Origin: Halothermothrix sp.
GTDB taxonomy: Bacteria; Bacillota; Halanaerobiia; DY22613
Reading direction: 5' to 3'
DNA: 64,000 nucleotides
NCBI GenBank assembly: GCA_016841825.1
Contig: JAENYK010000001.1
Coordinates: 124,001 to 188,000 of the forward strand
Made by a program: the position numbers and the translations under genes. Position 1 is the first letter of the stretch, and each line of letters opens with the position of its first letter. Positions 35,201 through 44,052 of the stretch are shown here, in pieces. The notes under the pieces were generated by a model, which was given only the letters and a program-made list of their open reading frames with translations, ran no database searches and was not told the DNA's origin.

Positions 35201-38200
35201 ACCAACATGTCAAATTGATAACCTTGATATTCAAAGGCTTTTAACGCTCTATCTTTGACCTCCCTGATCAATTGCAGAATCGTCTTCTCTCTCTTCGGTC
35301 GATTACGCAGAGCCAGAGTATTGACAAACATACCCATGATATTCTCCAGATCAGAATGGGGTCTACCCGCAATCGGTGCTCCAACAATAATATCATCTTG
35401 ACCAGAATATTTGGCCAGCAGGATATTATAGGCAGCCAGTAAGATCATAAAGTTGGTACCACCTTCTTTGACAGCCAACTCAGTAACCTTACGAGCCAGT
35501 TCCTGCTCGATAACCACCCTTACTCCATCACCCTCAAATCTCCGCACCAGAGGTCTGGGATAATCTGTTGGTAGATTAACAACCGAAATCTCATCGGCAA
35601 AGGTCTCTAACCAATAACGTTCCAGTTCTTCAATCTCCCCCGATTCCAGTAATCTATTCTGCCAGACAGCAAAATCTTTGTACTGAATTCGCAATTCTGG
35701 CAAATCTATCCCCTGATACAGTTGAAGAACTTCACGAATCATCAATCCCATTGAGATAGCATCTGAAATAATATGATGAACATCCATCATTAACAGATAT
35801 CTATCTCCCAGAGTGCACAGACCAACCCGCAGTAACGGCGCCTGGGTCAGATCGAAAGGTCGAACAAAGTCTTTTACCATCTGCAAAACTACCTGATCTT
35901 CATCAACAGCCTGAGCCAGATTTAGATCAGCCAGAGTCATCTGCTCCAGAACAAATTCGACTTCCTGCTGAACTTTCTGCACTGGAATTCCATCAATAAA
36001 CTCAAAAGATGTTCTAAAAGCCTCATGCCGTTGAATCAATCTTTGACAGGCTATAGTAAACTTATCCAGATTCAGATCACCTTTGACAAAGATAGCAGCC
36101 GGTAAATTATAGTTAGTACTTTCAGGATTTAATTGATTTAAAACGAACATTCTCTTCTGGGCTGAAGAGACCGGATAAAATTCCTGTTGACTCACTATCG
36201 GTATTCCTGTATACAGACTCTTTTCTGCAATCTGAATATATTCTGCCAATTCGCTAATAGTGGGGGTTTTGAAAATCTCCCGCAGAGGAATCTCTACATT
36301 GAATTCTTTATAGATTCGGGAGACCAGAGTAATCGCTTTTAATGAATGACCCCCTAATTCGAAGAAATTGTCATCAATCCCAATCTGAGAAACACCCAGG
36401 ATCTCTTTCCCCAATTCCACCAATTTCTCCTCCACAGGATTCTCTGGTGGTACATATTCCGTACTGGTCACCAGATTGCTTTCTGGCTCCGGCAGAGCTG
36501 AACGATCAATCTTACCATTGGCATTCAATGGCATCTTCTCTAACTGAACAAAATATGCCGGAACCATATATTCTGGCAACGCCTCTTTCAAATACTGTCT
36601 TAACACCTGAAGATCTAATTCTGCCAGACCAATCAGATAAGCGCACAGATATTTATTTCCATTCATATCTTCATAATCAATGACCACTGCTTCTTTAATC
36701 TGAGGATGATTTACCAGACAACTTTCGATCTCCCCCATCTCGATTCGAAAGCCGCGAATCTTCACCTGATAATCTTTACGTCCAAAGAACTCAATATTGC
36801 CATCAGCTAACCAACGACCTAGATCTCCAGTTTTATACATTCGCACAGTCTCTTTTCGGGCAAACGGATCTGCCAGAAATACTTCCCGGGTTCTCTCGGG
36901 ATCATTGAGATAACCCCGACCAACACCTATGCCTGCCGCACAGATCTCACCTTTGACCCCTACCGGGCAGGGCTGGAGATACTTGTCTACAATATAGATA
37001 TTAAAGTTTTGGATAGGCTTACCGATCGGGATGCTCTCCAGCTCAGAAGCTCTATCCATCACATAATGGGTAATATCATCTGAGGCCTCAGTTGGACCAT
37101 AGGCATTAACCAACTTAATATTCGGATATAGTTCAAACCATCGCTTCACCAGATTTGGCTTGACTGTCTCTCCTGTAACCAACAGATATTCCAGATCTGC
37201 GAATTCTCGACAATCCACTTCCAGATAATCGAGAATTACCCCTAATAAAGACGGAACAACCTCTAAAATTGTCACTTTATCAATTATTACCTGGGAAATA
37301 AGTTGACCAGGGTCGAGACTGAGCTCATTAGAATAGATGACTGTCTTACCACCCAGATTTAATGCCGCAAAGAACTGCCAGACAGAGATGTCAAAACAGT
37401 GCGATGAATTTTGAGCTATGATGCTGTCCTGATCTAATTGAAGATCATTGATCTTAGCCTGCAGGTGATTCATCATCCCAATATGTTCAACCATAGCACC
37501 TTTAGGTCTACCTGTAGAGCCGGAAGTGTAGATAACATATGCCAGGTTATTCATCTCTAGCGGTAAATCCAGATTGGATTCATCTTCCTTTCTAATCTCA
37601 CCATCCCGATCATCTAATAAGATCGTCTCCCCGGGGAATCCCAGATCACCATCTTGATATTTTGCTAAAGTTAATAATATATTAGTAGTAGAATCCTGCA
37701 AAATTCTACTAATCCGTTGTCCAGGATACTCAATATCTATCGGTATATAAGCTCCGCCGGCCTTCCAGACCGCCAAAATTCCTTCAACCAGCAGTGGAGA
37801 ACGTTCCAGAAGAATACCAACAGTCTGGTCACTTTCCAGGCCAGATTTTTTCAGTACACGGGCCAGTTGATTAGCGCGGGCATTCAACACACCATAGGTC
37901 ATTTCGACTCCTTCATATACCAGAGCAAATTTTTCTGGATTATCCGCAGCCCGTTCTTCAATCAATTGATAAACCGATCTGTCCCGGGAAAAATCGGCCC
38001 GATTATCATTAAACCTGACCATCACCAATTCTCGTTCTTCTGGCGAGAAAATATTCAAATGGGCTAGAGGTTTTTCAGGATATGAAATAATGTCTTTGAT
38101 CAGATTCAGAAAATGTCCAGCCATAGCCTGAATAGTCTTCCGTTTAAAAAGTTGAGTACTATATTCCATGACAAAATTGATTCCCTGAGACATCTCAGTC

Positions 38201-41200
38201 GCTGTCAATGTCAAATCAAATTTAGCTACATTGTACTCAAACTCCTGAAGGCGGAAGGTTAAACCTGGAATATCAAAATTTGATGTCGGTGTGTTCTGTA
38301 AGGCCAACATAGTATCAAACAATGGGTTGCGACTCATATCCCGTTTTAAATTCAGTTGATCTACCAACATTTCAAACTGATAGTCCTGGTTTTCATAAGC
38401 CCGTAAAGCTCTCTCTTTGACAACTCCCAGAAATTGATCAAAACTTAACTCACCCTGTGGGTAATTTCGCATAGCCAAAGTGTTAACAAACATACCGATA
38501 AGATGTTCCAGATCAGCATGGGGGCGGCCGGCGATAGGTGTACCGACAATAATATCCTCCTGTCCTGTGTATTTGGCCAGAAGAACATTATAGATCGCCA
38601 ACATAACCATGTACAGTGTCGCGCCTTTCTTGGCAGCCAGATTATTCAACTCTATAGTATGACTTTTCGACAGACTAAATCTATAGACATCGCCTCCAAA
38701 GACCATTATTGCTGGCCGCGGATAATCTGTCGGCAAATTCAACAATGGTAGTTCGCCGCTAAAAGTCTCTAACCAATATTTTTCCTGCTCTCTGGCAAGC
38801 TGGGACTCAAAAAGTTTATTCTGCCAGTGAGCAAAATCCCGGTATTGGATCTTCAATTCCGGAAGCTCTCTTCGATCATAGAGAGCGACAAAATCTTTTA
38901 CCAGAATACTGATCGAATAACCATCAGAGATAATATGATGCATATCAAATAAGAATAGATGTTTGCTATTCCGATCATCTGTTCTGATCTTCACCAGATT
39001 CACTCTGAGTAAAGGAGCTACACTTAAGTCAAAAGGACGGATAAATTTGCGAATAAACTCTGTCAGATCTTCTTCGTCAGCCTCTTGATATTCCAGATTA
39101 ATCGGTAAATGCTGATGCACTCTTTGAACTACTTCCCCTTCTACCACGTGGAAAGAAGTTCGCAGAGATTCATGCCTGGCGATCAACTCATTGATTGACC
39201 AGATAAAATGCTCCCGATCCAACTCTCCCTCAACGATCAAAACAGCAGGCATATTATAATGAATGCTTGTCCCACCATCCAGTTTATACAGGACAAACAT
39301 CCTCTTCTGAGCAGAAGAGACCTGATAATATTCCAGCTCTTCCACTGCTTCAATGGAATCATAGATACTCTCTTCCGCCCCGGAGATTAAACTGGCTAGT
39401 TCCTTAACTGTTGGACAGTTAAAGATATCTTCCAGAGTGATCTCAACACCAAAAGCTTTTTTCACCCTGGCAGCCAGTAGAGTAGCATTAAGGGAATGAC
39501 CTCCCAGGTCATAGAAATTATCATCTCGCTCCACATGCTCAACCCCAAAAACCTCTGCCCAGATCTCAGCCAACAATTCCTCAATCTCTTCCAGAGTAGC
39601 ATCAGGACTCAGGACTCTCTGGTCATCGGTTTTAACAGCAGCAGAAGGTTGAATTTTTAGCTTCACTCTCCTAATCTTCCTGCTAATCTCTGGAGGCAGT
39701 TTAAGCGGGAACTCTCCCTCAATCGCAGCCAATAGCTGGTAATTTAACTCTCCAGGAATAACTGTAACCAGTTGAGAATGGATCACCCGATCAAAAGACC
39801 GTAAAGCTTTTAGGGTAGAGAGAGATTTAAAGACCAACTGCTCATCGTTTACTCCATAATCAACAGCCATCCCGGTCTCCTTCCAGGCAGGCCAGTTAAT
39901 GGCTATAGCTCTCCGTCCCCGTTTATTCAAATATTGTGCATAGGCATCAAGGTAGGCATTAGCTGCTGTATAATCACCCTGACCTTTGCCTCCCAATAGA
40001 GAAGCTATTGAGGAGAACATTACGAAAAAGTCCAATTGCTCATCCATGGTTAATCTATCCAGAAGCCAGGTGCCGTGAATCTTAGGTGCCAGCACTTCAC
40101 GAAAGATTGCTTCTTTTCGTAAGGTCAAAAGACCATCTCCCGCGAGCCCGGCTGCGTGAATAATCCCATTAATTCCACCAAAGGTAGTTTTCAATTCTGC
40201 AATAACCCTTTCCAGATCAGTAGAACTGGTAACATCCCCGGTATAAAAATGAATTTTGACTCCTCTGGCTTCTATCTCCTGAATTTTACTGATCTTCATT
40301 GCTAACCGGGAGTCGGGTTTCTGAGCCAGAATCGTCTCCCATACTTCCCGTCCGGGGAAAGTTGAACGATTCAAGAGTGCCAGATCTGCTCCGACCGCGC
40401 TGCTGGCAAGATAATGACAGATCTCTAAACCAATTCCCCCTGTTCCACCAGTAATCAGATAGACTCCTCCCTGACGGAAAACAGGTAAATTACCTGTCAC
40501 ATCAGGAGTCATCTCTCTCGCTTTAAGTTGTACAAACTTCTCTCTATACCGTTGACCCTGACGATAAGCTACCAGATATTCCCGTCCAGTAGTCTGCAAT
40601 TCTTTACACAGAAGGTCGATGCCGGTCTCTCCATCTATATCAAGACACCTACAGTTCAATTCAGCCATCTCCTGACTGACAACTTTACCAAGACCGAATA
40701 AACTCGCTGCAGCTGGTTGAATAATCTGTTCCCTACCCGTCACTTCATGTACCCGATCTGCAACCAATACTATCTCCAGATTATCTTTGATCCGATTATG
40801 AACGATAGCCCGACTCAAATAGAAAAGACTCATAACCCCATGATCCAAAATTGAGGACAGATCTGTCAGTCCTTTTGCCAACTGCCCAGTTAATTCATCA
40901 TTATCCTCACTCTCAATCATACTCTGCAGATGAATAATCTGACCCAACTTTCTCCCTTTTAGTTCTGCAAATAACCGTCGATAATCTTCTTCCGTCTCCC
41001 GAATTAAGAATTTTTCCTGGTTAAGTTGAGCATATTCAGCACCAATCTCAACCTGAATAACCAGTTTTCCCAACTGATTTAACCTCTCAATCAAGTTGTC
41101 AGCTATTCCCCGGGAATCTTTGAAGACGAGCAGATCTCCCTCTGTCCATTTCTCAGCTTCCTGAGTTAACTCTTCAAGCTCCCAGCCAGGCTGATAATAA

Positions 41201-44052
41201 GTCTCTCTTTCACCAGACATTTTAAAAGCCAGTTCTAAATCTGTAACCTTTTGCAGAGTTAATCCGGTTACTTCCGCTAATATCCTACCGGACGCTTCCA
41301 ATAACCAGACATCATAAACCACTTTCAAGGGTGATTCACTAACCTTTATCAGATAGGCATAAAATTTTTCTGGAAGTGACGCGAAACTCTGAAATTCAGC
41401 CAGAGATTCGGGTAGATAGAGCCCTTCCTCTCCATATTGCACAGCCTGAACCAAAGCCGTCTCCAATAAACCTGGATGCAGATGGTAAGTTTCCAGATCA
41501 GTAATCAGGTGTGCAGCCAGTTCTAATCTGACCAGAATCTCCCGTTCATTCTTCCGTACATGCTGAAGGTTTTTCCACCTTGGACCTAATTCATAGCTCT
41601 CAGTCCATTGATTGTCCCGGGTAGTTACAGCTTTTAATCTCTGCCAGATCTCTTCAATATCCAGAATGGTCGAATCTGTAATCGGGTTACCAACTAATCT
41701 ACCAGATGCATGGGTCATCCAATTCTCATCCAGACTCGCCTGACTTGAGGATTCTTTGCTGATGATCTTAAATTCCAGATCACTCTTATTTTTGACAATC
41801 ACAGTCTGAACTTCCCGCATCTCTCCATCTCCGACTACCAGAGGAATCTCAAACCGCACATCTACAAAACGCATGGCTGTTCGAGGATAATAGGTACTAC
41901 AGGCCTGTAAAACCATCTCCAGATAGGCAGTTTCAGGTAGAATAGACTGACCCAGAAGGCGATGTTCACGCAAAACCCACTGCTTGTCATTCTTATAGTT
42001 TGTCTGAAAAATATCCTGATCTACACTCTCTATTACACATCTTTCCAGTAATGGATGCGCTGTATATCTACCAGTATGAGTATGGATTACAGCAGGATTT
42101 ACTTTAACCCACAATCGTTTTCCATTATAGGGATAAGTAGGTAAACTGACCCGTCTTATTTTCTGATCCCGATATATCTCATCCCAGGGCAGATCTGCAC
42201 CGAGAATATATAGTTGACACATCTCTTCTAAAACTGTTCCATACTCACTATCCAATTGACTTACCAGATCTGCTGCAGCTTTGCTCAATTGTCTTATCTC
42301 CCGTCCAGTGATCCCATTTACATCATTTTTCTTATTAGCAGCTATAATCTGATATTCACCATAATAGATCCCCTCTCCGGAAAACTTTCTGAGATCCTGA
42401 CTTCCGGAATAAAGAGCCTGAATCACTATTCCCAACTTATCCTTAAGATCAATCAGATCACTAATTATCAGTATCAGACGATAATTATAATGACCCCGTC
42501 CTGTATTAGCTGTATAACACAGATTAGCCAGATTCACATCTTGATCCAGATAAGCTGTATATCGCCAGAGTAACTCTTTTAAACTCGTGAAATTCCTGGC
42601 CGAAAGAGTAAGGATATATGGATGTTCAGCTATGACATCCTGTTTTTCATAACCAGGTCTTTCTTCCAAAACGACATGGCAATTAGTCCCACTAAATCCA
42701 AAGGCACTAACTCCTGCCCGCAGTGGTATCTCTTCTGTTTTCAATTCCTGTAATTTATCTACAACATAGATCGGAGAGTCGTGAAAATTAATGTATTGAT
42801 TAGGATCGGCAAAATTAAGCGTACCCGGAATTTCCCGATGTTTCAAAGCCAACACCACTTTGATTAGAGAACCAATCCCCGATGCAGCAACCATATGCCC
42901 CAGATTAGCTTTAGCTGTACCAATGCCGCAGAACTGTCTTCTGTCAGTATGCTTGCGAAAAGCGTTGGTAATACCTTTGATCTCAATAGGGTCGCCCAAC
43001 TCCGTCCCTGTACCATGACATTCAATATACCTTATCGTCTCTGGTTCCACATTGGCTTCTTTCCATGCCCGGGTGATTACGTCTTCCTGAGCTTCAGGAT
43101 TCGGAGCAGTCAGACCGCTGGAAGCAGCATCATTATTAACCGCACTACCTTTAATCACCGCATAAATATTATCACCATCAGCCAGAGCTTTTTTCATTGG
43201 TTTTAGCATCACTGCTCCAAGGCCTTCACCCCAGACCGTTCCCTGAGTATTGCGATCAAAGGGGCGTAAAAAGCCATCAGCTGCTTCAATCATTCCCAGT
43301 CCACCATCATTTAGGGGAAAAGAAAAGATATTAACTCCACCAATAATTGCCATTTCACATTCTTTAGACCGTAAAGCCTGCACAGCAGTATGCAGGGCTA
43401 ATAATCCTGAAGAGCAGGCAGTATCCATCACTATACTCGGACCTCTCAGGTTAAATATATAGGAAAAACGTCTGGCTAAAATACTGGCCCAACTACCTGT
43501 TGCTGCCAGGGGATCAGGTTCAGTAACCATCTTCTTATAACTATTCTCAATGGCATGATCTTTCCCCACATAGACCCCTGTTCTGGTTCCATAAATCTTC
43601 TGACCACCATATCCGGCATCCTCAACTGCTTCCCAGGCAGTTGTTAAAAATAATCTCTGTAATGGATCCATTAGCATGGCTTCACGTTTTGTCAGGCTAA
43701 AGAATTCATGGTCAAAGCGATCGACTTCCCGCAGATAACCTGCTTTTAGATAAGCCAGTTTCGGATCAAAACCTTCCGGTAGGAACATATCTGTATATTT
43801 TCGCCGATGTCCAGGAAAAGTGGTTACACAGTTAGCTTCATTTCGCAGATTTTCCCAGAACTCTCTTGGATTATTAGCTTCCGGAAAACGACAAGCCATT
43901 CCGATAATCGCAATATCATCCGTTTTTTGACTTACCTGTTGACGGGAATTAAGTTCTTTTAAGATATCCAAAGCTTTGTTCTTTTCAAATTTCCCTGCTT
44001 TCACCTGTTCCAATAGATAACGATTAAGATCATTAATTTTGTCATTCATCAT
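32284..44052 (-). CDS. Hybrid trans-AT PKS-NRPS: KS-DH-KR-ACP-C-A-PCP-C-A-PCP-TE
   Basis: 3922 residues. An N-terminal docking helix (1-40) precedes KS (about 45-465; C213, H346, H386). DH is at about 665-940 with HRLLGQSILP from H697; the second catalytic position is E864, not Asp. KR is at about 950-1400 (GGTGGIG; S1348, Y1361, N1365), then ACP (S1520). The first C domain is at about 1577-2000 (HHIISDG), A1 at about 2010-2520, PCP S2570. The second C domain is at about 2625-3050 (HHIISDA), A2 at about 3060-3575, PCP S3626. The TE is at about 3670-3920 with a GHCVG nucleophile motif (C3756) and H3899. No AT domain is present, so the discrete AT at 49063 must load it. A2 gives pocket residues DVWHFSLVD, the serine code. 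A1 gives DIWELTADD, which I cannot assign. The start overlaps the upstream PKS gene by 11 bases. Confidence 0.95.
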   Translation of the reverse strand: MMNDKINDLNRYLLEQVKAGKFEKNKALDILKELNSRQQVSQKTDDIAIIGMACRFPEANNPREFWENLRNEANCVTTFPGHRRKYTDMFLPEGFDPKLAYLKAGYLREVDRFDHEFFSLTKREAMLMDPLQRLFLTTAWEAVEDAGYGGQKIYGTRTGVYVGKDHAIENSYKKMVTEPDPLAATGSWASILARRFSYIFNLRGPSIVMDTACSSGLLALHTAVQALRSKECEMAIIGGVNIFSFPLNDGGLGMIEAADGFLRPFDRNTQGTVWGEGLGAVMLKPMKKALADGDNIYAVIKGSAVNNDAASSGLTAPNPEAQEDVITRAWKEANVEPETIRYIECHGTGTELGDPIEIKGITNAFRKHTDRRQFCGIGTAKANLGHMVAASGIGSLIKVVLALKHREIPGTLNFADPNQYINFHDSPIYVVDKLQELKTEEIPLRAGVSAFGFSGTNCHVVLEERPGYEKQDVIAEHPYILTLSARNFTSLKELLWRYTAYLDQDVNLANLCYTANTGRGHYNYRLILIISDLIDLKDKLGIVIQALYSGSQDLRKFSGEGIYYGEYQIIAANKKNDVNGITGREIRQLSKAAADLVSQLDSEYGTVLEEMCQLYILGADLPWDEIYRDQKIRRVSLPTYPYNGKRLWVKVNPAVIHTHTGRYTAHPLLERCVIESVDQDIFQTNYKNDKQWVLREHRLLGQSILPETAYLEMVLQACSTYYPRTAMRFVDVRFEIPLVVGDGEMREVQTVIVKNKSDLEFKIISKESSSQASLDENWMTHASGRLVGNPITDSTILDIEEIWQRLKAVTTRDNQWTESYELGPRWKNLQHVRKNEREILVRLELAAHLITDLETYHLHPGLLETALVQAVQYGEEGLYLPESLAEFQSFASLPEKFYAYLIKVSESPLKVVYDVWLLEASGRILAEVTGLTLQKVTDLELAFKMSGERETYYQPGWELEELTQEAEKWTEGDLLVFKDSRGIADNLIERLNQLGKLVIQVEIGAEYAQLNQEKFLIRETEEDYRRLFAELKGRKLGQIIHLQSMIESEDNDELTGQLAKGLTDLSSILDHGVMSLFYLSRAIVHNRIKDNLEIVLVADRVHEVTGREQIIQPAAASLFGLGKVVSQEMAELNCRCLDIDGETGIDLLCKELQTTGREYLVAYRQGQRYREKFVQLKAREMTPDVTGNLPVFRQGGVYLITGGTGGIGLEICHYLASSAVGADLALLNRSTFPGREVWETILAQKPDSRLAMKISKIQEIEARGVKIHFYTGDVTSSTDLERVIAELKTTFGGINGIIHAAGLAGDGLLTLRKEAIFREVLAPKIHGTWLLDRLTMDEQLDFFVMFSSIASLLGGKGQGDYTAANAYLDAYAQYLNKRGRRAIAINWPAWKETGMAVDYGVNDEQLVFKSLSTLKALRSFDRVIHSQLVTVIPGELNYQLLAAIEGEFPLKLPPEISRKIRRVKLKIQPSAAVKTDDQRVLSPDATLEEIEELLAEIWAEVFGVEHVERDDNFYDLGGHSLNATLLAARVKKAFGVEITLEDIFNCPTVKELASLISGAEESIYDSIEAVEELEYYQVSSAQKRMFVLYKLDGGTSIHYNMPAVLIVEGELDREHFIWSINELIARHESLRTSFHVVEGEVVQRVHQHLPINLEYQEADEEDLTEFIRKFIRPFDLSVAPLLRVNLVKIRTDDRNSKHLFLFDMHHIISDGYSISILVKDFVALYDRRELPELKIQYRDFAHWQNKLFESQLAREQEKYWLETFSGELPLLNLPTDYPRPAIMVFGGDVYRFSLSKSHTIELNNLAAKKGATLYMVMLAIYNVLLAKYTGQEDIIVGTPIAGRPHADLEHLIGMFVNTLAMRNYPQGELSFDQFLGVVKERALRAYENQDYQFEMLVDQLNLKRDMSRNPLFDTMLALQNTPTSNFDIPGLTFRLQEFEYNVAKFDLTLTATEMSQGINFVMEYSTQLFKRKTIQAMAGHFLNLIKDIISYPEKPLAHLNIFSPEERELVMVRFNDNRADFSRDRSVYQLIEERAADNPEKFALVYEGVEMTYGVLNARANQLARVLKKSGLESDQTVGILLERSPLLVEGILAVWKAGGAYIPIDIEYPGQRISRILQDSTTNILLTLAKYQDGDLGFPGETILLDDRDGEIRKEDESNLDLPLEMNNLAYVIYTSGSTGRPKGAMVEHIGMMNHLQAKINDLQLDQDSIIAQNSSHCFDISVWQFFAALNLGGKTVIYSNELSLDPGQLISQVIIDKVTILEVVPSLLGVILDYLEVDCREFADLEYLLVTGETVKPNLVKRWFELYPNIKLVNAYGPTEASDDITHYVMDRASELESIPIGKPIQNFNIYIVDKYLQPCPVGVKGEICAAGIGVGRGYLNDPERTREVFLADPFARKETVRMYKTGDLGRWLADGNIEFFGRKDYQVKIRGFRIEMGEIESCLVNHPQIKEAVVIDYEDMNGNKYLCAYLIGLAELDLQVLRQYLKEALPEYMVPAYFVQLEKMPLNANGKIDRSALPEPESNLVTSTEYVPPENPVEEKLVELGKEILGVSQIGIDDNFFELGGHSLKAITLVSRIYKEFNVEIPLREIFKTPTISELAEYIQIAEKSLYTGIPIVSQQEFYPVSSAQKRMFVLNQLNPESTNYNLPAAIFVKGDLNLDKFTIACQRLIQRHEAFRTSFEFIDGIPVQKVQQEVEFVLEQMTLADLNLAQAVDEDQVVLQMVKDFVRPFDLTQAPLLRVGLCTLGDRYLLMMDVHHIISDAISMGLMIREVLQLYQGIDLPELRIQYKDFAVWQNRLLESGEIEELERYWLETFADEISVVNLPTDYPRPLVRRFEGDGVRVVIEQELARKVTELAVKEGGTNFMILLAAYNILLAKYSGQDDIIVGAPIAGRPHSDLENIMGMFVNTLALRNRPKREKTILQLIREVKDRALKAFEYQGYQFDMLVEKLDLERDLSRNPLFDTAFAMHNFDSGKQGIVIDDLEFVPYSFKNKMVKFDLLVNAVEAKTEIYLDVEYSSSLYKKSTIVRMFDHYRNILELMVDNPELQISELEMLSGEERNRLLEGFNDTKREFPKTKTLQQIFEEQVQITPGEIAVYFADDTMTYRELDLRANQLARLLREKGVQPDYPVAIMVERSLEMLVGIMAILKAGGAYLPIDPNYPEERISFILEDSNSELLLIQERYLEQIEFAGEMINLEDPEIYTKEGVGIGRTAGPENLAYIIYTSGSTGRPKGVMIEHCSVINRLNWMQNRYQLTNEDIILQKTPFTFDVSVWELFWWFLVGARVCFLKPEGEKEPETLLNSIQRYGITTIHFVPSMLQIFLEYLENLTDLKRLATLKRVFVSGEALFSQQIKRFNQLLYATNGTTLHNLYGPTEATVDITYFDCPVDYYQEMVPIGKPIDNVQIYILDRDNHLQPVGVPGELCVAGVGVARGYLNRPELSGEKFVEDPFIPGRKMYRTGDLAKWLDDGNIEFLGRLDYQVKVRGFRIEIGEIEARLLSHEKIREVVVAARDIQDYHRELCAYIIPIQDISVPELRAYLAEKLPEYMIPAHFVKLEKMPLTANGKVNRRALPDPDNSVSRGVEYAAATNEVEANLIDIWTEVLQVEQIGVRDNIFHLGGDSLKALRIVAKAGGQFTLADMYQHPTIESLAKYLRENDSVKRGVLYQLTIPAEDKRVSIVCIPYGGGNPIVYQPLASALSQLSNEYAIYSISLPGHDFGFEQELKPLNEIAEESAREILQQIKTPLVLYGHCVGSGLTLEIARRLEEKGQEIRTIYLGGILPVKKRLFKKIETDPWEKYSDREIYDFLKRLGAFSGELSQTEMAFIIQSFRHDVRESMEYFVNHLEMQHLSKLHAPIYSIIGDKDPLTKSYDKHYQDWSRYSELVRLGVVTGGGHYFVQYQADQVAQIIHQTEKSSIK

